Assembly: GCA_964504445.1 (NCBI GenBank) | Contig: CAZDEO010000002.1 | Span: 1-64,000 of the forward strand | Origin: JACSRF01 sp964504445 | GTDB lineage: Bacteria > Chloroflexota > Anaerolineae > Promineifilales > Promineifilaceae | Direction: 5' to 3' | Length of the DNA: 64,000 nucleotides | Shown: piece after piece, positions 35,149 through 43,317 of the stretch | Layout: every line of letters begins with the position of its first letter | Numbering within the stretch: position 1 is the first letter of the stretch | Program-made: the position numbers and the translations under genes | The notes under the pieces: model-generated | What the model saw: the letters and a program-made list of their open reading frames with translations, nothing else | The model's database searches: none | Told to the model about the DNA's origin: nothing

Positions 35149-35997
35149 ATGCCCGGTGAGGTAACGGCCGTTCTCTTTGGTCTGGCGGCGGCAGCCAGTT
35201 GGGGAGCTGGCGATTTTAGCGGCGGCCTGGCTACCCGGCGCAGCCGCTCCGTTTTGGCCGTGGTCATCCTTTCCCAGCTTCTTGGCGGCTGCTTGCTAGC
35301 CGTTTTGGCTTTGGCCATAAGCGAATCGTGGCCACAGGGGCATGACTTGTGGTGGAGCGGCGCCGCCGGACTGAGTGGTGCGGTGGGCCTGGTCACCCTT
35401 TACCGCGGGCTGGCTGTGGGGCGCATGGGGGTGGTAGCTCCGGTAACAGCCGTTTTCTCCGCCTCCCTCCCCGTCCTGGTTAGCCTTCTGCAGGAAGGGT
35501 TGCCCACGCTCGTGCAATTTGCCGGCTTTGCCCTGGCGCTGACGGCCGTGTGGCTGGTCTCGCGCACCGGCAGCCAGCATCCCATTCGCCTGGCAGATCT
35601 GGCTTTACCCCTGGTGGCAGGGCTGGGTTTTGGCGGTTTTTTCATCTTCGCCGACCAGATCACCATCGGCGCTGTGCTTTGGCCTATCGTCGTCGCCCGC
35701 GGCACATCTACCAGCTTCTTATTGCTGCTCTTGCTGCTGCGCCGCCAACCACAACCCTGGCCCGCACGGACCCAACTGCCGCTGGTGGCTCTGGTAGGTC
35801 TGCTGGACACAGGTGGCAACACCTTCTTTCTGCTGGCCACCCAGGCGGGGCGGCTAGACATTGCCTCTATTCTCTCATCTCTGTACCCGGCAGTGACGGT
35901 TTGCCTGGCCTGGCTGGTTTTGCAGGAAAACCTCACCCGGCAGCAGGCATTGGGAATCGTGGCCGCGGTAACGGCCGTGCTTCTCATCACCGCCTGA
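35149..35997 (+). CDS. DMT-superfamily (EamA) transporter
   Basis: 282 aa with ten predicted helices in two EamA halves. Evidence: AAASWGAGDFSGGLAT in helix 1, LYRGLAVGRMGVVAPVTAVF in the first half, and AGRLDIASILSSLYPAVTVCL then ENLTRQQALGIV in the second. Such proteins export amino acids, nucleotides or other small metabolites; the substrate is unknown. It lies 9 nt after the zinc-ribbon membrane gene and is followed by a strong terminator. Confidence 0.85.
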   Translation: MPGEVTAVLFGLAAAASWGAGDFSGGLATRRSRSVLAVVILSQLLGGCLLAVLALAISESWPQGHDLWWSGAAGLSGAVGLVTLYRGLAVGRMGVVAPVTAVFSASLPVLVSLLQEGLPTLVQFAGFALALTAVWLVSRTGSQHPIRLADLALPLVAGLGFGGFFIFADQITIGAVLWPIVVARGTSTSFLLLLLLLRRQPQPWPARTQLPLVALVGLLDTGGNTFFLLATQAGRLDIASILSSLYPAVTVCLAWLVLQENLTRQQALGIVAAVTAVLLITA

Positions 35998-36012
35998 TAC
36001 CCGCCCAAAGAA

Positions 36013-36036
36013 AAAGCCCGGCAAATGCCGGGCTTT
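36013..36036. terminator. Bidirectional rho-independent terminator
   Basis: AAAGCCCGGC (36013-36022), AAAT loop, GCCGGGCTTT (36027-36036). It ends both the EamA transcript (plus) and the cytochrome operon (minus). Confidence 0.9.
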
Positions 36037-36065
36037 CTTAGACTGTTCTTGCCAAACGGTGCCAG

Positions 36066-36926
36066 TTATGGCAGCACGCCCAGGTAAGCCATAATATCAA
36101 TCAGGTCTTGTGGCTTCTCCGGCGTCTCACCCATGCGGGCAATAAAATTGCTAGATTCCATGGCGCTGGGCGTTCCACAAGGGCCGGCCGGGCACTCCTC
36201 CACAATGTAAGCGCTGGGATACAAGATCGACTCATAAATGTACTGCGCCGCAGACATACCTTCAATTCGCATACCAGCCACTTCAGCCAGATTCCCTTGC
36301 CAGGGGCCAACGCTTGCTGTTGCCGGGTCTTCCAAATTGCCATGACAACCGGAGCAACCATAAGTGAGGTATAGTTCTTCGCCACGGGCGGCGTCGCCTT
36401 CGGCGAATTCCGCCATCAGATCTTCAATCGTTCCCGGCCATTCGTAAACAAAAGCCGGCTCTGCACAAAGCTCCTGCGTCTCCCAATTCAGCACAAACTG
36501 CACCAGATCTTCTACCTGGTCTGGGCGTAACGGGCCGCCATATTCCTGAGACCATGTAGGCATAGCTGTGCCGAAACGGCCAGCTGCAATCGTGGCCGAA
36601 ATTAAGCCGGCCTTAGACCCCTCCCAGTTCAAAATCTCCATGCGCGCCGAACGGTCACCACAAAGCAGTGGGCCATAGTTAATGGGAATTCCCTGGCAGC
36701 CAATCTGTTCTCCCGTTGCCGCATCATAACATTCCTCGGCCTTACCATTCACACCGTGACAAGTTGCACACTGGCTCTCATAGAGATGTGCACCAGATTC
36801 GATCTGCCGCCCTACGCGAGCAGTAGTGAACTCTGCCAACCGCGATTCTTCTTGCAATGCAGCGAACCCTACAATAATCATCGTTAGCATAAAAGCAATG
36901 GTGCCTATAACAATCTTTACTTGCAT
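36066..36926 (-). CDS. Diheme cytochrome c of the bc-type complex
   Basis: 286 aa. One N-terminal signal anchor is followed by two class-I cytochrome c domains with heme sites CATCHG (near residue 53) and CSGCHG (near residue 191); GTAMPTW and ARMGE contain the probable axial Met residues. The first domain has two extra Cys (EECYD, IGCQG), a possible disulfide. It is the last gene in the Rieske-cytochrome b-cytochrome c run, so it should receive electrons from the Rieske centre and pass them to a terminal oxidase or carrier. AAGGA precedes the ATG. Confidence 0.92.
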   Translation of the reverse strand: MQVKIVIGTIAFMLTMIIVGFAALQEESRLAEFTTARVGRQIESGAHLYESQCATCHGVNGKAEECYDAATGEQIGCQGIPINYGPLLCGDRSARMEILNWEGSKAGLISATIAAGRFGTAMPTWSQEYGGPLRPDQVEDLVQFVLNWETQELCAEPAFVYEWPGTIEDLMAEFAEGDAARGEELYLTYGCSGCHGNLEDPATASVGPWQGNLAEVAGMRIEGMSAAQYIYESILYPSAYIVEECPAGPCGTPSAMESSNFIARMGETPEKPQDLIDIMAYLGVLP

Positions 36927-36962
36927 GGGAAAATCCTTTTCCTTGACGATCTAGAAGCCACA

Positions 36963-38684
36963 CTAACAGTTTTTGTTAACATAACGGCATTCATTCTCGT
37001 AATTAGCATCCGCATGGCGGAAGGCTGTCCATTGGGTGTTGATCCGGTATTCGTCAGGATTGTCAGGGTTTAAAACCTGAAAGTGCAGCGTCATACGCAG
37101 CAGACTCGGCTGAATTTCTTCAATTTCCAGCTCCACGTAAGGATTAGGCATCACGTCTCGCTGGAAGCCGGCATCATAAACTTTGTCGCCGCTATCCAGG
37201 GTGCGCACCGTACATTTACGCCATTCGTCAGCGGCAATGAGGTTTTCGGGAATGTTGGGATTGCCAACTTCTTTGTCTGTCACGCAGCTATAATGGAGGA
37301 TGACTTCCTTAACTTCAGCCAATGCTTCCGTCATGGACTCATTGCCAGATATCACTTGCCCAGGCAAGAAACGCCCTTCCAAAACGTCGTCATAAGGCAG
37401 AGCATACAACAAACTTGGCCCTTCCTCTGGCATTAGCTCAATGCCTACTTCTCGGTCAGGGGAACTGGCAACGCGGTACTCCGGCGTCCCCATCCAATTA
37501 GACACCAGCATGAAGGCCATGAATACAAAGGCCACGCTTAAGCCCAAGCGGCGGTCTGCGTAGCGGCGACTCTTACCGACCTCAAAATAAGGCATGACAA
37601 TGAAGGCCACCAGCAGCAGGGGAATAAAGCCAACCACCAGGGTCTTGTCCGCCAGCTTCAGCCACCCCTGAGACCAGGAAAGATACCAGGGTGCTACCAC
37701 GTGCAGCGGCGTCACCACCGGATCGGCGTGGGTTTCCAGGGGAGCATCCCACAACCACAGCGCACCTGCCACCAAAAAGAGCGTCATGAGTGCCGACCAC
37801 ATCAGTTCGTTGGTTAAAATGTCGGGGATAAAGTAAGTGCGCTCGTTCTTGGGTACGCGCTTGGCGGTGTCCTCGCCAATTTCCTCGCGTCCGGGGGGTA
37901 GTGAAAGACCATGCAGCACAACTTTGTAGTAATGTACAAAAAAGAAAATACCTAAAAGTAAGGGCATTAACAGCACGTGGAGTAAATACCAGCGCAGCAG
38001 CCCATCCGCCCCCAGGGAAGGCGCGCCTTGCAAAATGAGCAAGACGTTTTGGTTCACCACCGCCGGAGCGGGGGCGGCCTCGGCGCCGCTGATGAACACC
38101 GTCAACGCCCAATAGGCTAGCTGGTCCCAGGGCAGCAAATAGCCACTAAAGCTAAGCATCAGGGTCAGCACCAACAAAATCATGCCCGTGGCCCAGGTAA
38201 ACTGGCGCGGCTTTTTGTAGCTACCGGTGATGAAAGTGCGCAGCATGTGTAAGGCCACCACCAGAACCATCACCTCGGCGCCGATGCGGTGCATGTTACG
38301 CATTAGCTGGCCCAGGGGTACGTTGCTGAGGATGTTCCACATGTTGGAATAGGCCACCAGGGGGCTAGGTGTATAGAAAATCATCAGGATGATGCCGGTG
38401 ATGGTTTCCCACACAAACATAAATGTAGAGAGCCAGCCCATACGGAAGGTTGGATAGATATGGGTGACTTCGGTGTGATAGAAACTGGGGCGAATGTGCA
38501 GCCAAAAGCTATCGGCGTGGGGGCGTAAACGGGGATTGGGGCGGCGTGGTTCATCACCACGCAGGGCAGCGCGGATGTCGGCAATGTTCATCCCGGCGGT
38601 GATGCGCTCTACAGCCTCATCCGCTTTAGCAATGACGGCCTGCTTGACGCCCATTTCTCTGACTTGATCAACAAAGGTTGTCAT
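36963..38684 (-). CDS. Cytochrome b with long C-terminal extension (bc-type complex)
   Basis: 573 aa. The N-terminal part is cytochrome b: two heme His pairs, in MHRIGAEVMVLVVALHML and LLHVLLMPLLLGIFFFVHYY, about 13-15 residues apart within each pair, plus LSFSGYLLPWDQLAYW and the Qo-site region near GAPSLGAD. Further helices follow to about residue 395. The last 180 residues are soluble, with four Cys (HYSC, RKC, ECRYVNKNC) and beta-rich sequence; I do not recognise this domain. AGGAGAA lies 5 nt before the ATG. It lies between the Rieske and cytochrome c genes, as expected for menaquinol:cytochrome c oxidoreductase. Confidence 0.93.
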   Translation of the reverse strand: MTTFVDQVREMGVKQAVIAKADEAVERITAGMNIADIRAALRGDEPRRPNPRLRPHADSFWLHIRPSFYHTEVTHIYPTFRMGWLSTFMFVWETITGIILMIFYTPSPLVAYSNMWNILSNVPLGQLMRNMHRIGAEVMVLVVALHMLRTFITGSYKKPRQFTWATGMILLVLTLMLSFSGYLLPWDQLAYWALTVFISGAEAAPAPAVVNQNVLLILQGAPSLGADGLLRWYLLHVLLMPLLLGIFFFVHYYKVVLHGLSLPPGREEIGEDTAKRVPKNERTYFIPDILTNELMWSALMTLFLVAGALWLWDAPLETHADPVVTPLHVVAPWYLSWSQGWLKLADKTLVVGFIPLLLVAFIVMPYFEVGKSRRYADRRLGLSVAFVFMAFMLVSNWMGTPEYRVASSPDREVGIELMPEEGPSLLYALPYDDVLEGRFLPGQVISGNESMTEALAEVKEVILHYSCVTDKEVGNPNIPENLIAADEWRKCTVRTLDSGDKVYDAGFQRDVMPNPYVELEIEEIQPSLLRMTLHFQVLNPDNPDEYRINTQWTAFRHADANYENECRYVNKNC

Positions 38685-38736
38685 GCTTTTCTCCTGCTTC
38701 TCAGCTTAATTCAATATGACCAACAGGCCTCAATTG

Positions 38737-39384
38737 TTAAGGGCAACTCCCGGTGAAGGAACACAACAGGGGTAGTTCAGAGCCAAGATTGCGGTCTCCG
38801 GTATCTATGCTTAAGAAAGCGGTATTGTCGGGTGGGATCAGGGGGAGGTATTCGCCCTGGTCATTGGTGCCGGACTCGGCCAGGAGGTTGCGGTCGGCAT
38901 CTAACGCCTCGACTTTAAAGCGGTCAAGGGAGCGGGGGGCTGGTGATTCAATGCGACGGCCGTCTAAACGGTACTTGGAACCATGGCACGGGCACTCAAA
39001 ACGTTCGTTCGCGGGCGTCCACGAATAGATGCAACCGAGGTGGGTACACACTTTATAAATAGCCGCCACACCTTTGATGGGTTCCGTCTCATCTTGGGCG
39101 GCATACATACGCTCATTTTCCTGTTCCGTATCCAGGGATACCAACCAAAAACGGCCTTCAGGATAATCGGCCGGTTCAGCATTCACGTTGGGTAAATCGG
39201 CAAAAGGTACGACAAATCTACCCCCAAATTCACCCTCCCGGAATCGCGGAATCAGAAACCACACCAAAAAGCCGGCAGATTGAGCAGTAAATAAGGCAAT
39301 GGACGCTCCCCAAATGTAGTAAAGGAACTCCCGCCTGGTAATGCCGCTGCTGCCGGCACTTTCACTTGCAATTGCACTGGCCAT
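38737..39384 (-). CDS. Rieske iron-sulfur subunit
   Basis: 215 aa. An N-terminal membrane helix (REFLYYIWGASIALFTAQS) precedes the Rieske fold with the 2Fe-2S motifs CTHLGC (near residue 111) and CPCHGS. It takes electrons from quinol in cytochrome b and gives them to cytochrome c. GGGAGAA precedes the ATG. It is the first gene of the three-gene operon; 52 nt separate it from cytochrome b. The two Cys in the last six residues (LLCSFTGSCP) are unusual and could form a disulfide. Confidence 0.94.
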   Translation of the reverse strand: MASAIASESAGSSGITRREFLYYIWGASIALFTAQSAGFLVWFLIPRFREGEFGGRFVVPFADLPNVNAEPADYPEGRFWLVSLDTEQENERMYAAQDETEPIKGVAAIYKVCTHLGCIYSWTPANERFECPCHGSKYRLDGRRIESPAPRSLDRFKVEALDADRNLLAESGTNDQGEYLPLIPPDNTAFLSIDTGDRNLGSELPLLCSFTGSCP

Positions 39385-39456
39385 ATTACTGTTCTCCCGT
39401 TTTGATTGAATTGTTTTGCTGTGTCAGGCTGGTTACCTCTTGCAGGTGGCTGCCTA

Positions 39457-39480
39457 CAAAAAACGCACACTCATGTGCGT
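39457..39480 (-). terminator. Rho-independent terminator after tRNA-Val
   Basis: On the minus strand, ACGCACA, loop TGAG and TGTGCGT (39480-39463) are followed by a run of six T. It lies about 80 nt downstream of the tRNA and would end a dcd-tRNA or argS-dcd-tRNA transcript. Confidence 0.8.
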
Positions 39481-39557
39481 CTAATCATTGTGTTCTTTTT
39501 ATCACAAAATTGGATTATAGCAAGATAGGGGAGGCAAACCAAAATCAAAGGTATTAT

Positions 39558-39630
39558 GGGCGCTGAGGGACTCGAACCCCCGACCTCTTCGGTGTAAACG
39601 AAGCGCTCTAACCAGCTGAGCTAAGCGCCC
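39558..39630 (-). tRNA. tRNA-Val (UAC anticodon)
   Basis: 73 nt, read on the minus strand. The acceptor stem GGGCGCT pairs with the 3' AGCGCCC. The D arm has AGCTCAGCTGGTTAGAGC, the anticodon stem CTTCG/CGAAG encloses loop TTTACAC (anticodon TAC), and the T arm has GGGGGTTCGAGTCCCTC. The 3' CCA is not encoded. It lies 58 nt downstream of dcd and upstream of a hairpin terminator. Confidence 0.97.
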
Positions 39631-39688
39631 TAAGCAATGAAGTAAAATTATACCGTGCGCCGGGTAACCTGCCAATGGTTTGTTTGTC

Positions 39689-40243
39689 TCAAATCCGGGG
39701 CAGCATAATTGTCTGCTGGTTTTGATACTTTCCTTTGCGATCCGCATATGACGTCTCACACACCTGATCTGACTGGAAGAAGAGTACCTGGGCAATGCCT
39801 TCGTTGGCATAAATCCGCGCCGGCAGCGGGGTTGTATTGGAGATTTCCAAGGTCACAAAACCTTCCCACTCTGGCTCAAAAGGTGTAACATTAACAATCA
39901 GGCCACAACGCGCATAGGTGGACTTGCCCAGACAAACGGTGATGACATCGCGGGGAATGCGAAAATATTCGACGGTTTGGGCTAATACAAAGGAGTTGGG
40001 CGGAATGACGCAAATGTCGCCTTTGTAGTCGATAAAGGATTGGGGGTTGAAATTTTTAGGATCCACCACAGCTGAATGCACATTGGTGAAAATTTTAAAC
40101 TCATCACTCACACGGATGTCATATCCATAGGAAGACAACCCATAAGAAATGACGCCTTCACGAACTTGATTGTCCACAAAAGGCTCTATCATGCCCCTTT
40201 CTTGGGCCATTTGGCGGATCCAGGTGTCGTTTTTAACGGCCAT
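39689..40243 (-). CDS. dcd: dCTP deaminase
   Basis: 184 aa. It deaminates dCTP to dUTP in the dTMP pathway (or to dUMP in bifunctional forms). Evidence: SYGLSSYGYDIRVSDEFKIF, PPNSFVLAQTVEYFRIPRDV, LGKSTYARCGLIVNVTPFEP and EGFVTLEISNTTPLPARIY, including the catalytic Glu. The ATG at 40243 has AAAAGGA upstream and is preferred over a GTG at 40258. It lies 28 nt downstream of argS on the same strand and upstream of tRNA-Val. Confidence 0.95.
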   Translation of the reverse strand: MAVKNDTWIRQMAQERGMIEPFVDNQVREGVISYGLSSYGYDIRVSDEFKIFTNVHSAVVDPKNFNPQSFIDYKGDICVIPPNSFVLAQTVEYFRIPRDVITVCLGKSTYARCGLIVNVTPFEPEWEGFVTLEISNTTPLPARIYANEGIAQVLFFQSDQVCETSYADRKGKYQNQQTIMLPRI

Positions 40244-40271
40244 TTTTTTCCTTTTCACTTTTGCTTGATTT

Positions 40272-41930
40272 TTACATGACTTCCGGGGCGCTCATGCCCA
40301 TCAGATCGAGTACGCGGGCGAACAGCTGCTTGGCGGCCCGGTAAAACTGCAAACGGGCCAGGCGCAGCGGCTCAGGAACCTCGTCGCTAAGGACGCGGCA
40401 AACTTCGTAAGTGGGGTGGAAAACAGATGCCAGATCATAGGCATAAAAAGCAATGTGGTGTGGTTCAAAAGTGGTGACCATGGTTTCCAGCACTTCTGCT
40501 AATTCCAGGGCTTTGCGCAGGAAAGCTAACTCTTTTTCATGGGTTAGCAGGCTCAGGTCAGCATCAGCACCAGCCTCCGCAGGCAGGCCAGCTTCTTGCC
40601 ACTTGCGCAAGATGCCGGCGCAGCGCACGTGGGCATTTTGAATGTAGTAGACGGGGTTTTTGTCAGAGTGCTCAACGGCGAGGTCCATGTCGAAATCCAC
40701 GGGGCTATTGCCGGAGCGGGAAATCATAAAGTAGCGAATCGGATCTGCGCCGACTTCATCCACCAGCTCGTCCAGGGTGACGTACATCCCGCGGCGGGTG
40801 CTCATTTTTACCTGCTCACCGTGGCGGAGGAGGCTGACAATTTGGTGCAGCACGGTGTTGACAAAGTTGGTATCGTACCCCAGGGCCTGGACACCCATGA
40901 GTACCTGGGGTGCTGTGGCGTGGTGGTCGGGGCCGAAAATGTCTACAACCAGCTCGAAGCCACGCTGTGCTTTGTCCCAATGGTAGGCAATGTCGGGCAT
41001 GCGGTAGGTGGGTTCGCCGGTGTTTTTGACTAGCACGCGGTCTTTGTCGTCGCCGAATTGGGTGGTACGGAACCATTGGGCGCCGTCTTGTTCGTAAACA
41101 TACCCTTTTTGCCGCAGGGTGTTCAGGGCTTCCCAGACACGGCCGTTTTCATACAAGCTTTGCTCGCGGAAATAAACGTCGAACTCAATGTTTACCCGCT
41201 TCAGGCTGCGCTTCTGGCTGGCGGCAATCTGATCTTTGGCAAAATCGGCAAAAAAGGACACATCCTCCGCCAACAGCGCATCGCCATGCTTGGCAAACAA
41301 CATCTGTGCCAGATCTGAAATGTATTCTCCCTGATAATGCTCTTCATTCAGGGAAACATCTTGCCCCAGCAGCTGCTGATAGCGAATTTTGACCGATTCG
41401 CCCAGCAGCGTAACCTGCCGGCCAGCATCGTTGTAGTAATACTCCAGCGTCACGTCATAACCCAGGGCGCGCATGGCCCGGGCCAGGGTGTCTCCCATGA
41501 CGCCGCCACGGGTGCGCCCCAGGGTTATGGGGCCGGTTGGGTTGGCGCTGACGCATTCTACCTGGGCTTTTTTGCCTTGCCCCAGGTTGAAGCCGCCATA
41601 GTTTTCGTCGGTGAGTAGGTCGTTCACTTGCTTTTGCAGCCAGGGATCAGCCAGGCGAATGTTGATGAAGCCAGGGGGGGCAATCTCAACGGCACGCACG
41701 GTATCCTGGGCTGGCAAATGTTCAGCAATAGCCTGGGCAATCTTCAGTGGCGCCATGCGCGCCAAACGGGCTAACTGCATGGCGATGGGGCAGGCGTAGT
41801 CGCCGTGACCGGGATCGCGGGGGCGCTCTATGCGCACAGCAGGCACGTCAAAAGAGGGTAAAGCGCCGGCGTTTTGGGCGTTGATGATGGCCTGCTGTAC
41901 GGCCGTTGCTAATTCATGATGAATAGGCAT
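40272..41930 (-). CDS. argS: Arginine--tRNA ligase
   Basis: 552 aa, full length. It charges tRNA-Arg with arginine. Evidence: N-terminal ArgRS domain, VECVSANPTGPITLGRTRGG at the class-I HIGH-type site, the region TLEYYYNDAGRQVTLLGES, KMSxR-type loop VKMSTRRGMYV, and the C-terminal DALR anticodon-binding domain (DLASVFHPTYEVCRVL). The HIGH-equivalent reads TLGR instead of H(V/I)GH, a clear deviation at the ATP site. The ATG at 41930 has GAGGA 8 nt upstream. It lies between a GT4 gene and dcd on the same strand. Confidence 0.95.
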   Translation of the reverse strand: MPIHHELATAVQQAIINAQNAGALPSFDVPAVRIERPRDPGHGDYACPIAMQLARLARMAPLKIAQAIAEHLPAQDTVRAVEIAPPGFINIRLADPWLQKQVNDLLTDENYGGFNLGQGKKAQVECVSANPTGPITLGRTRGGVMGDTLARAMRALGYDVTLEYYYNDAGRQVTLLGESVKIRYQQLLGQDVSLNEEHYQGEYISDLAQMLFAKHGDALLAEDVSFFADFAKDQIAASQKRSLKRVNIEFDVYFREQSLYENGRVWEALNTLRQKGYVYEQDGAQWFRTTQFGDDKDRVLVKNTGEPTYRMPDIAYHWDKAQRGFELVVDIFGPDHHATAPQVLMGVQALGYDTNFVNTVLHQIVSLLRHGEQVKMSTRRGMYVTLDELVDEVGADPIRYFMISRSGNSPVDFDMDLAVEHSDKNPVYYIQNAHVRCAGILRKWQEAGLPAEAGADADLSLLTHEKELAFLRKALELAEVLETMVTTFEPHHIAFYAYDLASVFHPTYEVCRVLSDEVPEPLRLARLQFYRAAKQLFARVLDLMGMSAPEVM

Positions 41931-41991
41931 CTTTGTTTTCCTCACGGGTTAATCGGCGCATTTTAGCGGCTAGCCTGCAGGCGCGCAAGGC

Positions 41992-43134
41992 TTAACCCGA
42001 AAGAACGCGATCATAAACCAGCACAGTTTCCGTGGCCGTTTTCTCCCAGGAAAACTTGGCCGCCTGCTGCGGCCCCTTGGCCCGCAGGTCTGCAGCCAGG
42101 TTGTCCTGAATCAACGCCGCAATAATCGCTCCCGCCATTTCCCGCTCATCGTCGGCAGCCACGGCAAAAGCTGCATCCCCCACCACCTCTGGCAAAGAAC
42201 TGCTGTCTGTGGTAATGACCGGCACACCGCAAGCCAGCGCCTCCAGCGGTGGCAGCCCAAAACCCTCGTAACGGCTGGGAAAAACAAAGGCTTCGGCATT
42301 ACGGTACAGCGCTGGCTTATCTTCCTCATCCACATAGCCAATCCAACGCACGTATTTCTCCAGCCGCAGCCGTTTGATGTAGTCGTCGTAGTCGGGGTAA
42401 ACGGGGGACGCCCCTGGGGGCTTGCGTCCGGCCAACACCAGCGGGTACTCTTCGCCCAGGGATTGGGCGACGTAGGTGTAGGCCAGCAGCAGTGTGGTCA
42501 CGTTTTTGTGCAGTTCATAGCCACCCAGGTACAGCACATAGAAATCGGGCAGGTCATACTTTTTGAGGGTAGCCATTTCCATCAGGTCATTTTTGGCGGG
42601 CACATATTGGGAACCCGCCGCCAGGTAAACGGACGTTACCCGCTCTTCGGGAATTTGCAAGTGGTCCATGATGTCCAGCTTGCTAGAAAAAGAATCCGTT
42701 ATGAGGTGGTTGGCGCCCCGCGTGCTGGCGCTCACCAGGGCATTGTACAAACGCGCCTTCAACGGCCGTCGATACTCCGGCACCAGCAGCGTCGTTAAAT
42801 CATGCACCGTCATCACCAAGGGCACTGGAGATTGGAGCGGTCCACCCCAATAAGGCACATGCGCCACTTCCGCACCTACTTCCCGGCAAGCGCGGGGAAA
42901 GGCCACCTGCTCAAAATACACTTTGCCCCAATTTCCTGCTCGCGCCGGAACCGCTTTCACCTGTACGCTAGGGGGTACGCCATCAGGCGCAGCCTCGCCC
43001 GGTTCCCGGGGGCAAACCAGGACTATGTCCAAATCCGAAACGTAGTGATTTAGATGGTAGACCAGCTGGCGTAAATATTGCCCGCTACCCACGTACGGCC
43101 GTTTCCAAAAATACCCATTCAACGCTACCCGCAT
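41992..43134 (-). CDS. Glycosyltransferase family 4
   Basis: 380 aa GT-B enzyme. Evidence: GSGQYLRQLVYHL in the N-terminal half, the acceptor-side VMTVHDLTTLL, FYVLYLGGYELHKNV linking the two halves, and the donor-binding AFVFPSRYEGFGLPPLEALACG. These use nucleotide sugars to extend glycans or glycolipids at the cytoplasmic face. The ATG at 43134 has GAGGTAGG upstream. It lies 61 nt upstream of argS and is divergent from the T7SS-linked pseudokinase gene. Confidence 0.9.
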   Translation of the reverse strand: MRVALNGYFWKRPYVGSGQYLRQLVYHLNHYVSDLDIVLVCPREPGEAAPDGVPPSVQVKAVPARAGNWGKVYFEQVAFPRACREVGAEVAHVPYWGGPLQSPVPLVMTVHDLTTLLVPEYRRPLKARLYNALVSASTRGANHLITDSFSSKLDIMDHLQIPEERVTSVYLAAGSQYVPAKNDLMEMATLKKYDLPDFYVLYLGGYELHKNVTTLLLAYTYVAQSLGEEYPLVLAGRKPPGASPVYPDYDDYIKRLRLEKYVRWIGYVDEEDKPALYRNAEAFVFPSRYEGFGLPPLEALACGVPVITTDSSSLPEVVGDAAFAVAADDEREMAGAIIAALIQDNLAADLRAKGPQQAAKFSWEKTATETVLVYDRVLSG

Positions 43135-43317
43135 ACACACCTACCTCACACAAAAAAACAAAGCATAAACCACCCCTCCCCTGGCGCCAAAATTTCTCAT
43201 CAACCCGCCCCGCAAAACACCTCAAAACACTTGACACAACGCCCACAGCCAAGTACCGTAGGAGCAACAATCAACCCTTGGGCAACTTCTGCCCCGTCAG
43301 CCGTGGAGGACCAAACC

